Positions 23,398-33,721 of a stretch of DNA of 64,000 nt are shown here, piece by piece; position 1 is the stretch's first letter, and the number at the start of each line of letters is the position of its first letter. Under the pieces are notes generated by a model. It was not told the DNA's origin. It saw only the letters and a list, made by a program, of their open reading frames with translations, and made no database searches. Position numbers and translations under genes: made by a program. Source of the stretch: Thermoproteota archaeon (GTDB lineage Archaea; Thermoproteota; Thermoprotei_A; Sulfolobales; NBVN01); assembly GCA_030550455.1 (NCBI GenBank), contig JAUQPH010000002.1:1-64000 (forward strand), read 5' to 3'.

Positions 23398-25905
23398 CTA
23401 GTACTCACAGGTAGTACAACCTCCGGTTTCTCCCTCCTTGAGTACGTAAGCTGTTGCCCTAAATTTATCGGGTCTTGCCTCAACCTTCTCGTCTTTCAGT
23501 GCCTCCCTTCTTTCACCAGCAGCTTTCTCCGAGATCTTAACTCCGAAATATATTACCTGCTTCGACTTAGATTTGTCTCTGTATATTGTAATTCCCTTGC
23601 AACCTAACCTCCAAGCCAGTATGTATGTCTCCATAACATCTGCCGGAGTGGCCTCATAGACCATGTTTACAGTCTTACTAACACCAGCATCAACCCACTG
23701 CTGCCATACTGCTTGATGATATACGTGGTAATTGGGTGGTACGTCGTGGGCCGTCCTAAACAGCTCTTTGAGCTTCCTCGGGAAATAGGGGTTGTGGGCT
23801 ATAGTTCCAGACTCAGCTACTAATCTCACTAGTTCTTGCTCATCTAATTCGTACTTCCGCAAAGCATCAAGAAACAGCCTATTAATCTCGATAAAGGTTC
23901 CTACGGTTACTACTCTAGTAAATGCCAGCGCAAATATGGGTTCTATAGAGCTTGATGTTCCAGCTATTATCGATAGAGTGCCCGTAGGCGCTATAGATAG
24001 TAGAGTGGCGTTCCTCAATCCATGTGTGAGCATGGCGTTTTCGACTAAGCCCCAATCAACGGGAGGCCTACTGCGCACTAACTCCTTTGCTCTATCAGAT
24101 ACTTCACTAAGGTTTAAACCGGCTCTAGCAAACAGATCGTCTACCTTTAATGCGGTCTGCCAGAGGGGTTTATAAAGCCTGGGATCCCACGCTGGGAAGG
24201 GCCCTTTCTCTTTAGCGAGCTCAATGCTGGCCATATAGGCACAATAAGCAATAAACTCCGCTATATGGTAAGCTAGGTATACAGCATCTGGAGAGTCGTA
24301 TTTTAGCCCTAGCTTTATCAGCATGTGGGCCCATCCCATAACTCCCAACCCCACCTTTCTCGTTCTCTCAACAGCAAGCTGCAACTGCTTTAATGGGTAC
24401 TTTGCTACAGATATAACGTTATCTAAGAACCTAACGGCTGTGCTAACGTCTTCGGCAAGGGACTTCCAGTCTATTACCGGTCTACCCCCTGAATCCTCTA
24501 TAACGTATTTTTCGAGGTTTATGCTACCGAGGTTGCAGGACTCCCACTCAAGAAGGGGCTGCTCACCGCACGGATTCGTGGAGTTGATCTTTCCTAGATA
24601 CCACGTTGGGTGGCGCCTATTTATGGAATCTATGAAGAGAAGACCGGGGTCTCCGGAATCCCAAGCCGATTTTACTATAGAATCAAACAGTTCTCCGGCG
24701 TCCACCCACCTAACTATAGCTCCCTCGGCTTCGGCTATCAGAATGGCTTCATCAACAGTTATTAGTATAGATTTTTCCAGAGGTACTGACCATCCCCACT
24801 CCTCAAGCTCCTTCAGTATTATCTCCTGAACCCACTCCTCACTCATATAGTGTCTGGCTTTGACTATAGCGTAGTACCTAGAGTCGTTTAGTTTTGTGAG
24901 GCTGGTCTTCCTCGGGTTTATAAGAGGGACCTTCTGCCCCTTTATAACAGACTCCATGAAGTAATCATATATTCCAACGCTTATGTTGAAGTTCTGTAAG
25001 TTTACGTCTTTAAGCTTGCCGGACTTAGACAGTATGAACTTCTCGATGTCTGGGTGCCACACATGGAGAACACCCATGTTGGCTCCTCTCCTTCTGCCTC
25101 CCTGCTTTATTATCTCAGTATTGACGTCGAACACCTTAATAAAGGAGAGGGGACCGCTTGCTACGCCCGCAGTTGAAGCTACTACATCTCCTTCCGGCCT
25201 TAGTTCACTAAAGTCGAACCCGCACCCACCGCCTTGCTGAAAGATTAGTGACTGAGCTCTAAGAGCATCGTAAATGCCGTCTCCTTCTTCGGTTGATATC
25301 GCATCGCGTACCGGAATGACGAAGCAAGCAGAAAGTATGCCGAGTCTACTGCCTGCGTTCATTAATGTTGGAGAGTTAGGTAGAAACCTTAGTGAGGACA
25401 TAATCTCGTAAAACCTTCTAGCCCAATGATCCCTCTGGTCCGGTCTCTCGACACTAGCTACGTAGCTCGCCACCCTCCAGAAAAGCTGGGATGGTGTTTC
25501 CCGTAGCCTTAGAGTTACAGGATCTTTAACTAGGTACCTAGAGACCAAAGTCCTCAAGGAAGCATAAGTTAAAGCCAGGTCTTCCGTATTGAACTCTCTC
25601 CACGCGTTTTTGCCATACACATGGTTATAAATCCTGGCTAACAAATACCTTCTAGCGGCTAGCTCAAATCTTTCATCAAATACTATTCTCTCTATGAGTG
25701 CTTTTTCTACTCTATCTGCTATCTCCTGCGAGGTTATAACCTCTCTTTTCTCGTGTATACCGGATAAGACATCCTTCACTATATCGTCTACGTGCTTCTC
25801 GAGTCCAACAGCTTTCAGGGCCTTCTCGACAGACGCCCTAAGCTTCTCTAAACTAAAGGGCTCTATCCTTCCATCAAACTTTGAAACTGAGACACTCAGC
25901 TCCAC
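23398..25905 (-). CDS. Adenosylcobalamin-dependent (class II) ribonucleotide reductase
   Basis: 835 aa; ATP-cone, [35 protein letters not shown]-terminal CTTCEY. Confidence 0.95.
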   Translation of the reverse strand: MELSVSVSKFDGRIEPFSLEKLRASVEKALKAVGLEKHVDDIVKDVLSGIHEKREVITSQEIADRVEKALIERIVFDERFELAARRYLLARIYNHVYGKNAWREFNTEDLALTYASLRTLVSRYLVKDPVTLRLRETPSQLFWRVASYVASVERPDQRDHWARRFYEIMSSLRFLPNSPTLMNAGSRLGILSACFVIPVRDAISTEEGDGIYDALRAQSLIFQQGGGCGFDFSELRPEGDVVASTAGVASGPLSFIKVFDVNTEIIKQGGRRRGANMGVLHVWHPDIEKFILSKSGKLKDVNLQNFNISVGIYDYFMESVIKGQKVPLINPRKTSLTKLNDSRYYAIVKARHYMSEEWVQEIILKELEEWGWSVPLEKSILITVDEAILIAEAEGAIVRWVDAGELFDSIVKSAWDSGDPGLLFIDSINRRHPTWYLGKINSTNPCGEQPLLEWESCNLGSINLEKYVIEDSGGRPVIDWKSLAEDVSTAVRFLDNVISVAKYPLKQLQLAVERTRKVGLGVMGWAHMLIKLGLKYDSPDAVYLAYHIAEFIAYCAYMASIELAKEKGPFPAWDPRLYKPLWQTALKVDDLFARAGLNLSEVSDRAKELVRSRPPVDWGLVENAMLTHGLRNATLLSIAPTGTLSIIAGTSSSIEPIFALAFTRVVTVGTFIEINRLFLDALRKYELDEQELVRLVAESGTIAHNPYFPRKLKELFRTAHDVPPNYHVYHQAVWQQWVDAGVSKTVNMVYEATPADVMETYILAWRLGCKGITIYRDKSKSKQVIYFGVKISEKAAGERREALKDEKVEARPDKFRATAYVLKEGETGGCTTCEY

Positions 25906-25942
25906 GATCCCACTGTCTCTTGTTACACTACCTATAAAATTG

Positions 25943-27085
25943 CTACAAGGCTTTATACTTCTCGTACCACATCTCGTAGACCTTTATCATCTCTCTGTTG
26001 ACACTAGGTTTTCGGTGCTTAATTACTTCAGCAAAATCCTCCATTCTTATCGGCCTAGGCTCTCCCTTACCTCCAACACCTTCGAAGAGCTCTCGAACAG
26101 TCCTCATGTGGGCTGCTGCTACTATATCGACTATATCGCTTGAAGTATACCCGTCGAGCATCTCAGATAGCTTCTCTAAGTCTACAGACGGATCCAGCTT
26201 AAGGCTTTTAGAGTACATCTTGAGTATGGCCAACCTAGCTTCCTTAGACGGAAGAGGAACATAGATTCTCTTCTGAAACCTCCTTATGAAGGCCTCATCC
26301 AACCTCCACGGCTTATTGGTTGCCGCCACAACGAAAACTAGCTGTCTTGGATCCATCTTGCTATCAAGACCGTCCATTTCCTTTAGAAACTGGTTTCTAA
26401 CTCTAACCTCCCCACCTATCTCCGTCTCAAAGGTTCCAAAGAGAGAGTCGACTTCATCGATAAATATTATTACGGGATTTCCATTTTTAGCCAACTCTCT
26501 CGCTTTAGTAAAGAGTTTAGAGACCCTCTTCTCTGCTTCACCAAGCCACTTAGACATTATGTTAGCAGCATCTACGCTAATGAAGTAGCCGTCAATTTCT
26601 CCAGCTATTGCCGCTGCTACATACGTTTTACCGCATCCTGGAGGACCGAAGAGGAGTATTCCCTTAGGCCACCCCAGGGGGAAGAGGTCTGGTCTTTTAG
26701 ACGGAAATACTATAGACTCTTTGACAGCCTCCTTCACGCTCTCCATATCGGCAACGTTGGCAAAAGTTACACCAGTTTTCTCAACAACTTTAAAGAATCC
26801 GTCCAGGTCTTCTGAACTCTCTGACCCCCCTCCAGTGGAAATCCTCACTTTGCCCAATAGGCCGTCAAGCTCTGATATCCTCCTCCTATACTCTCCTATC
26901 CATTGCTTGTATATACTGTTAAGGCTGTGGTCCGGGTAGAGCTGTAAGATCTTCTCTAGAACCTCTATGGCTCTCCTATAGTAATTAATGGCATCAGCGT
27001 AGTTTCCCTCTCTGTCACTCATTACCGCTCTTACAGCATAGTTACGCGCTAAGCCCTCTAGGTACGTTAGAGATGTTGAACTCAA
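25943..27085 (-). CDS. cdvC: CdvC (Vps4-like MIT-AAA ATPase)
   Basis: 380 aa; N-terminal MIT-like repeat, [30 protein letters not shown]; next to cdvB/cdvA. Confidence 0.96.
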   Translation of the reverse strand: MSSTSLTYLEGLARNYAVRAVMSDREGNYADAINYYRRAIEVLEKILQLYPDHSLNSIYKQWIGEYRRRISELDGLLGKVRISTGGGSESSEDLDGFFKVVEKTGVTFANVADMESVKEAVKESIVFPSKRPDLFPLGWPKGILLFGPPGCGKTYVAAAIAGEIDGYFISVDAANIMSKWLGEAEKRVSKLFTKARELAKNGNPVIIFIDEVDSLFGTFETEIGGEVRVRNQFLKEMDGLDSKMDPRQLVFVVAATNKPWRLDEAFIRRFQKRIYVPLPSKEARLAILKMYSKSLKLDPSVDLEKLSEMLDGYTSSDIVDIVAAAHMRTVRELFEGVGGKGEPRPIRMEDFAEVIKHRKPSVNREMIKVYEMWYEKYKAL

Positions 27086-27106
27086 AGTAGTTCACCTAAC
27101 TCTTGC

Positions 27107-28015
27107 TTACGGTTTTTGGTAAGTTATTGAAATCTTCCCCTGCTTTTCTAGATCTAGTAAAGTCTGAATTACGTCGTCCTTGCTTACACCTAGCTTCTCA
27201 GCTACGTATCCTACCTCTATAAAGCCTCCGCGCTCCCGTACTACGTTCAGAACGAAGTCCGCTATCTGTTCTCGCGTAGCACCGGCTTTTCTAGCTTTCG
27301 GCTTAGCTACCTGAACTACCTCACCTTCAACAGCATTTTTGTTCTTGAGAGTTTCCTCAATAACACTCACGCTTCTGTCTCTACCTACGAGAAGTTCCGG
27401 AGGTATTTCTGGAAGCTGTGATAGCTTCTCCTCAACCGACTTTTCGACTTTTGTTAGTAACTCTCTAGCTTCCGGAGATATAATAAGGGCGTCCTCTACC
27501 TTAACTGGGATGGTGTCTGACGTGCCTGCTACTATTTCTCTCGTTTTACTTATAGTAAGCTCGAGGCCTATCGCCAGATTTGGAGCTATATCACTTACAT
27601 AGTCTCTTGCTATGTGAAGCAGTGAGGATATGCTAGCTAGAGCTTTAGTTATGTCAGCTACTTCACCGAGAGTTTCTAGCCTAAGCTTAACTTGCTCAAC
27701 GATCATCTCAGTAATCATAGCTTTCTTTATGTATCTAGAAACCTGAGAAGCTTCATTAGCATAAACTAATGCTCTCTCGTTTTTCTTTTCAGACTTAGCT
27801 ACTAGGGCTTCTCTAACTAAGTCCTTATACCTGTTTATCAGCCTCTCGGTGACGTCCCTCACCTCCTTTAATATCATATCAAGCCTTACTACGAGTTCCG
27901 AGAGCTCTACCTGCCTCCCCCTTTTATCACCTGCCAATCTCTTCATCAAGAAGCTCATGAAATTAAAAACGCTCAACTTAAGGCACCTCAGCTTAGTGCT
28001 GAGACTCTTCCACAA
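27107..28015 (-). CDS. cdvB: CdvB (ESCRT-III-like)
   Basis: 302 aa; coiled-coil Snf7-like core, MIM-like linker, C-terminal winged helix. Confidence 0.93.
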   Translation of the reverse strand: MWKSLSTKLRCLKLSVFNFMSFLMKRLAGDKRGRQVELSELVVRLDMILKEVRDVTERLINRYKDLVREALVAKSEKKNERALVYANEASQVSRYIKKAMITEMIVEQVKLRLETLGEVADITKALASISSLLHIARDYVSDIAPNLAIGLELTISKTREIVAGTSDTIPVKVEDALIISPEARELLTKVEKSVEEKLSQLPEIPPELLVGRDRSVSVIEETLKNKNAVEGEVVQVAKPKARKAGATREQIADFVLNVVRERGGFIEVGYVAEKLGVSKDDVIQTLLDLEKQGKISITYQKP

Positions 28016-28700
28016 TCACTACGGGTATAGGTACCTGAGACTGCGCCGGAACCTGCGTTTGAGGTGGTGCTGCCTTTATTTGCGGCTCAACAGGTTCTGC
28101 TTCTAGCTTTGACAGCAACTCTAGGTGCTTCTCAACGTCTTTCCTTTCGTCCAGACACTTGCTCTTCGCGTTTCTCATGAAGTCCATAGACGCCTTGTAC
28201 GACTGCTCACTTATTTCGTTGCTCATGTACAGTACGTAAACGTTGGCTATGGCTCTCTCATACCTAATAACTTGATCGTCGAGCTCGCTTATCTTACTCT
28301 TAAGTACCTCCCTCAGTTTACTTGATTCATCTTTTATCTTCTTAAACTCTGCTTCGAGCTTCTTTCTCATATCTTCATATGCGTGTGTAGGTATCATACC
28401 CTTTCTATTGAGCTCTTCGAGGGACCTTATTCTTTTTTTAACTCTATCTAACCTGTTTTCGACGTCTATAGCGGCAACCTTCCACTCGGGGAGCACGATT
28501 AGAGCGTCTGGAGCTCTCATTATTCTGTTTGCCTCGACTTTAACGAGCTCGTAGTCATTAACAGCTATCTCCACTGCCTCAACATTCCCCGACACATCAG
28601 CAAACACGGCAATCAGTTTACCCAAGTTTCTACCGTATTCATCTCTGACTACTTGACCTAGGAACTTCTCTACTTGATCTAGGGTGACCATTCCCAGCAC
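27993..28700 (-). CDS. cdvA: CdvA
   Basis: 235 aa; N-terminal PRC-barrel-like domain, coiled coil, C-terminal VPIPVVIVEESQH tail. Confidence 0.92.
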   Translation of the reverse strand: MLGMVTLDQVEKFLGQVVRDEYGRNLGKLIAVFADVSGNVEAVEIAVNDYELVKVEANRIMRAPDALIVLPEWKVAAIDVENRLDRVKKRIRSLEELNRKGMIPTHAYEDMRKKLEAEFKKIKDESSKLREVLKSKISELDDQVIRYERAIANVYVLYMSNEISEQSYKASMDFMRNAKSKCLDERKDVEKHLELLSKLEAEPVEPQIKAAPPQTQVPAQSQVPIPVVIVEESQH

Positions 28701-28770
28701 CGCAATGCTATTCTCAAAGGCTACGTTATTTAAAAAACCGAGGCTTCTTTATGTCCGCCTACTGCTGATG

Positions 28771-29949
28771 CTATAAAGCCTGAGGCTCTGGAATTTCCTT
28801 AAGTTGATCGAGAACATAGTTCCGAATCTCGGATGGAGTAGGGTAGTCCCTGACTAACACGCCGTTTTCTAGCCACTTCAGTAGAATGTCTTCTAAGCAC
28901 CTTGAAGGTCTTTCATTCCATAGAGTAACTTCGTAGTCTAAAACTCCACATCTATAAACCTTCTTAGCACCTGGCATTTTGCCTCTCTTAGCTATTGGTC
29001 TCCAAGCGCCATTGCGATAAACTTCAACTATGTCCATACTGATATCAACCGGTGGTGGGAAAGCAATAGAAGTACCGACACCAAATATGTCTACTACGTC
29101 TCTTAGTTCAACTATGGACCTCTCGTTTACGCCACCACTAACAACTATTTTTATGTTAGGATGCCCTAAAGCCTTGAGAGTCCACCTGATCTCCTCCACT
29201 ATTTCCCTCATATCTCCGCGCCTACTTCTTGGAGTATCAAGCCTGACACCATATAAACGGTTGCCTAAGGCCTCGATAGCTTGAAGAGTTTCAACTCTTT
29301 CATCATTGAACGTATCAACGAGCATTATCCTAGGTACTTCTGGCTCAATAACTTCATCGAAGGCCTTCCAAGACGCAACGTTATCTCCAAAAACTACTAC
29401 GAGGGCGTGCGGCATCGTCCCAACGGGGTTCACCCCTAGGTACTCGCGACTAAAGTCCCCAGATACGGCGTCAGCCCCACCTATGAACACAGCTCTATCT
29501 ACAGCAGGAGCTATTGCTGGGTGAAGTGCTCTTAAACCAAAGAAAACGACTCTTTTATCTAAAGCTAGTTTTTTCATCCTGGCTGCTTTAGTAGCTATGG
29601 AAGTTGTGTGCCTTAAAACCCCGAGAACAGCTGTTTCATATAGACACATGTCAGCGTAAGAACCTTCTATGAGCATTACCGGGGTGTTTGATCTAACTAG
29701 AGTTCCTTCGGGAATTGAGTAGACGTCTAAGGGCTTGCCCTGCAGTATCTTCAGAGCCTCCTCTAGGCCTGAGTAAACAGCCCACTCGTAGCCTCTAGGA
29801 AGATCAGAGACGTGAACTTCCATCCTGACCCTAACCTTATCTAACCCCTTAGCCTCCAAGATCCTCTTAGTCCTGGTGAAGTACACGTCCGTAATCTTAC
29901 CGCTGACGATCTCGTCTTCGCTGGCTACATACAGCCTCGGTCTATTCAT
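28771..29949 (-). CDS. Nicotinate phosphoribosyltransferase
   Basis: 392 aa; GLRALHPAIAPAVDRAVFIGGADAVSG, VRLDTPRSRRGD. Confidence 0.92.
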   Translation of the reverse strand: MNRPRLYVASEDEIVSGKITDVYFTRTKRILEAKGLDKVRVRMEVHVSDLPRGYEWAVYSGLEEALKILQGKPLDVYSIPEGTLVRSNTPVMLIEGSYADMCLYETAVLGVLRHTTSIATKAARMKKLALDKRVVFFGLRALHPAIAPAVDRAVFIGGADAVSGDFSREYLGVNPVGTMPHALVVVFGDNVASWKAFDEVIEPEVPRIMLVDTFNDERVETLQAIEALGNRLYGVRLDTPRSRRGDMREIVEEIRWTLKALGHPNIKIVVSGGVNERSIVELRDVVDIFGVGTSIAFPPPVDISMDIVEVYRNGAWRPIAKRGKMPGAKKVYRCGVLDYEVTLWNERPSRCLEDILLKWLENGVLVRDYPTPSEIRNYVLDQLKEIPEPQAL

Positions 29950-30047
29950 ACGTCTGCCGCCATTAACTAGAGGAAACGATTGTTTATAACCTAAAATCGG
30001 TTAGTCGCAGATACTTATTCTCGAGTATCGATAACGAATTTATAGCT

Positions 30048-30962
30048 TTAACGTTCATGTGCTGCCCCAACTAAATCGAGTAGAGACCGCCCCCCTACGT
30101 TTCTTAGCCATACATAAAGTCCTCTTACAATGTTTCTTACTGCATCCGGCCCCCGATATACTAACGCAGTCCCCACTTGGATAGCTCGCGAGCCGGCGAG
30201 TATTAGTTCTGCCGCATCTTTCCACGTAAATACCCCACCGACGCCTATGATATCAGCTAGAGTCTCCTTGTAAACTGAGTAAACCGCCCAGACAGCAATT
30301 GGGTGAATAGATTTGCCGGAGAGCCCTCCGTATACGTTTGTTAGAAGAGGTTTAAAAGAGTATACATCAATAGCCATCCCCCTGACAGTATTTATAAGCG
30401 TGAGAGCTTTAGCTCCTGCTTCAAGAGCCTTGACCGACGCATCCACGATTCTATCGGACAACCCTAGCTTTACTATAACTGGGATTCTGATCGCCGAGGA
30501 TACTTCTCTAACTGTATTGAATACTGCTACAGGGTCTCTACCTAGCTCTAAACCACCTCCCTTGAAGTGGGGACAGCTCATGTTTAGCTCAACAGCACTA
30601 GAACCTACCTCTTCAGCTGTAATAGCTACGTCAATGAAATCGTTGACACTAATACCACCAACACTCACAATTACTGGAACCCCGTGTTTCTTAGCTGACT
30701 CAACAAAAGGCCTTAAACCAGCTTTACCCGGGTTCGATAGACCTACGGCATTAAGAAGGCTTCCACAGCGCAACCTAACTATTATAGGAGGGTTGTAGCC
30801 CTCTCTAGGCTCTCTAGTGAAAGTCTTCGAAACGATGGCGGATACCCCCCAAGATGCCATGAGATCCGCGTGCTCAGGTAAGTACCCTAGTATACCACTA
30901 GCATTCATTACTGGGTGTACTAGCTGTAAGCCAGCTACTCTCGTCTCTAACTTTTCAGTCAA
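30048..30962 (-). CDS. pyrD: Dihydroorotate dehydrogenase (class 1B)
   Basis: 304 aa; NASGILGYLPEHADLM, ELNMSCPHFKGGG, pyr gene cluster. Confidence 0.95.
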   Translation of the reverse strand: MTEKLETRVAGLQLVHPVMNASGILGYLPEHADLMASWGVSAIVSKTFTREPREGYNPPIIVRLRCGSLLNAVGLSNPGKAGLRPFVESAKKHGVPVIVSVGGISVNDFIDVAITAEEVGSSAVELNMSCPHFKGGGLELGRDPVAVFNTVREVSSAIRIPVIVKLGLSDRIVDASVKALEAGAKALTLINTVRGMAIDVYSFKPLLTNVYGGLSGKSIHPIAVWAVYSVYKETLADIIGVGGVFTWKDAAELILAGSRAIQVGTALVYRGPDAVRNIVRGLYVWLRNVGGRSLLDLVGAAHER

Positions 30963-31675
30963 AATGCTTCACACCCTATGACAGGACCGTCTCTACAGAG
31001 TAGAACCCCACCGATCACGCAACTGCCGCAAGCTCCTAAACCACACTTCACTAGTGTTTCAGCTATAACGAGTCCTGACTTAACGCTGCGACCTTTTAAC
31101 CAACTACACACTCTTTTAACCATCTCCGTAGGTCCGGATACGAGAACTAGCTCGTTGCTGTTTAAGTTCAACTTGTCTAAGTAGTCTGTGAGCTTACCGC
31201 AGAAACCGAAAGTGCAGTCCTCACTAGCAACTGCTAAAACCTTTAGCTTTGGAAACCTCGTGATTAGAGCCTCAGCTAGCTCTCCATGCTTAACACCCCA
31301 TATTCCACTAAAGCTCTCGAGGTATTTAGTATAGTAGAGCACTGGTGCTATGCCTGAGCCACCCACTAAGAACACAGGCTTCTCGATCTCTATAAAGCTC
31401 TGCCCTATAGGCTCTGAAATAGCAATAACATCTCCCGGCTTCCTGAGAGATAGGCTCTTAGTGCCCTCACCAACAACCTTGTAGAAGAACTTAGCTAGTC
31501 CGTTTTCGTAGTAGGCGTAGCTCAGTGGTATTAAGTCTACTCCTGGAACCCAAACCATCGAGAACTGTGGCGGTAGTGGCGTCTTTCTGAGCTTGCGAAG
31601 AGTTCTGACAACTAGAATGTAATAATTCCCATAAACTTGCTCGTTGGATAGCACTTTCGACGGTACGTAGCTCAA
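30959..31675 (-). CDS. pyrK: Dihydroorotate dehydrogenase electron-transfer subunit
   Basis: 238 aa; FLVGGSGIAPVLYY, VKCGLGACGSCVIGGVLLCRDGPVI. Confidence 0.92.
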   Translation of the reverse strand: MSYVPSKVLSNEQVYGNYYILVVRTLRKLRKTPLPPQFSMVWVPGVDLIPLSYAYYENGLAKFFYKVVGEGTKSLSLRKPGDVIAISEPIGQSFIEIEKPVFLVGGSGIAPVLYYTKYLESFSGIWGVKHGELAEALITRFPKLKVLAVASEDCTFGFCGKLTDYLDKLNLNSNELVLVSGPTEMVKRVCSWLKGRSVKSGLVIAETLVKCGLGACGSCVIGGVLLCRDGPVIGCEAF

Positions 31676-32259
31676 TCTTCAACTACCTGAGACATTATTA
31701 AGTCGTACTGCTCTTTAGTGATTAAATTCCTTTTTAGTGCTTCACTAGCTAAACTAGCTATATCACAGAGAGATACTAGCTTTAACCCTAAATTTTTTAC
31801 GAGCTTTCCACCACCTTGCTGCCTATTAAAGGCTACAGCAGCTAGCACCGGGATGGCTCCAGAGCTTGTGAGGGCTTCATAAGCTCTCCTTATAGTGCCT
31901 CCAGTAGTTAAGACATCGTCAACTATAGCGACTCTCAAATTTCTTACGTCTCCCTCAACATCTCTCCCTAAACCATGGTTTTTCGGTTCACTTCTAACGA
32001 AAGTTACCGGCATATCGAATAGGGCTCCCACGTATGAGGCTATCAATGCTCCAGCTACAGCAACTCCAACGAGTGCGTCAACGTTTTCTTTTCGCACCAT
32101 TAACCCTATTTCGTATGCTACTCTCTTAATGTAGCTTGGTACCATAGTGGCTTCCTTAAAGTTTATGTAGTAATAGGACTCCATACCCGACGACAACTTG
32201 AACTTACCAAACTTCACTAACCCTAATTTCACAGCCTCTAGACAGAGCTCGTGAGGCAA
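31672..32259 (-). CDS. pyrE: Orotate phosphoribosyltransferase
   Basis: 195 aa; VAIVDDVLTTGGTIRRAYEAL PRPP motif. Confidence 0.96.
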   Translation of the reverse strand: MPHELCLEAVKLGLVKFGKFKLSSGMESYYYINFKEATMVPSYIKRVAYEIGLMVRKENVDALVGVAVAGALIASYVGALFDMPVTFVRSEPKNHGLGRDVEGDVRNLRVAIVDDVLTTGGTIRRAYEALTSSGAIPVLAAVAFNRQQGGGKLVKNLGLKLVSLCDIASLASEALKRNLITKEQYDLIMSQVVED

Positions 32260-32930
32260 GATCTCACCTCTTTCTCTACTTCGCCTATAACCTCCCTGGC
32301 AGCTCTAAACGGGTCGGGAGCTTTAACTACAGACCTACCAATTATTTCGTAGTTTGCTCCATGACATATGGCGGTCCCGTATTTAGCCCCTTGAACACCG
32401 ACACCAGGCGAAAGAATCTTAGTAGAGCTTCCGAGAGATGCTCTTGCTTCACTTACGAGGCGCGGTCTAGTTGCTGGAACTACGACACCCCAAACACCAA
32501 GCTCTCTAGCTATCTTCAGGAACTCACTAAAGTGTCTATCGTAAAACTCCTTAGATCCTTCGTGACTCATCGAAATTAGTAGAGCTACGTTAACACCCAG
32601 CTTTGACGCTCTATCCACTAAGGCTTCTAAACCTCCTCGAACGCCTACAAATGCATGAACTATAGCTACACTATAACCTAGTTCCGCTATTGCCTCAAGA
32701 GAGCTACTCATAACATCCCCAATATCAGCAAGCTTAAAGTCGGCAACCCCTAGAACACCGGCTCTCCGAGCTAGTTTAGCTATGTCCCTTAGTAGCTCTG
32801 TTCCTTTCTTGAGGAGCAAGGGTAGACCTACTTTAACTCCATCAAACATCGAAATCAGTCTACCTAAACACTCTAGTTCTTCACATGCGCCAGGTAAATC
32901 ATCTAGGGCTAGTACTACTCCCGTATGCCC
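32238..32930 (-). CDS. pyrF: Orotidine 5'-phosphate decarboxylase; N-terminus extends past the track start at 32849
   Basis: GVADFKLADIGDV catalytic motif; upstream in-frame codons read TGVVLALDDLPGACEELECLGRLIS-MFDGVKVGLP, matching the OMPDC first strand, but no canonical start is in frame. Confidence 0.9.
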   Translation of the reverse strand, partial: GHTGVVLALDDLPGACEELECLGRLISMFDGVKVGLPLLLKKGTELLRDIAKLARRAGVLGVADFKLADIGDVMSSSLEAIAELGYSVAIVHAFVGVRGGLEALVDRASKLGVNVALLISMSHEGSKEFYDRHFSEFLKIARELGVWGVVVPATRPRLVSEARASLGSSTKILSPGVGVQGAKYGTAICHGANYEIIGRSVVKAPDPFRAAREVIGEVEKEVRSCLTSSV

Positions 32931-33172
32931 AACCCATTTATGCTGCTGAGCTTAAAAGCACGTAGAACTTAAAAGGATGCCGAGCTAGACCTCGCTGAGC
33001 AATAGAGACCTCCTACAACTGCTGTTTGATGCTTTAATACCCGTAGTGCACAAAGATACTAACTAGAGTCCGCTCACGTAATACGCAAGCAGAACTCTTC
33101 GCTAAAATAACATATAATTCTGGTGTGTGGACCTTACTAAGCAATTTAAATCTATTCACAACAGTATTAGGG

Positions 33173-33249
<77 letters not shown>

Positions 33250-33399
33250 CTTCTTTAGCTCGAATATGACACTTAGAGCTAAAAACTGGGTAGCATTACG
33301 AAAAAACATTGGACGAACTGCGATTAGCATATTTAACTACTCAACCTAGAAAGCTCTTAACTCCTTTCTTAAAGTAGCGTCTAGAGCTACCGTTTCTCT

Positions 33400-33680
33400 G
33401 GGTTAAGCTCTGACGTAGTTTTATATTGGTTGACTTCACTGCCTCGTCTCCTTTCTCCGCATTCCGCTCGGGATCTCATCGGGCTTAGGGGCGTTCAGGG
33501 CGACCCATAGCACCCCACACCTAAGTACCTCGGGGAAAGCCGTTGTCTAGGGCGTTACAGCAGCTCTCGAATCCCTCATCTAGGTACCTCCACATATCTC
33601 TGCATAAGGTGTTCACAAGTGTCTCTATTCATACCAACCGATCAACAGATATGAAAACCGAAACAGTTGCGCGAGGCTCC
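33400..33680 (-). mobile_element. MITE-like repeat, copy A
   Basis: Reverse complement gcctcgcgcaactgtttcggttttcatatctg...gatgaggga...gtggggtgctatgggtcgccctgaacgccc...cccgagcgg...caaccaatataaaac...cagagcttaaccc matches copy B along its length. Confidence 0.8.
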
Positions 33681-33721
33681 ACATAGAGTTGTGGTTTTAA
33701 TAATTACGTAGTGAGTACTAC

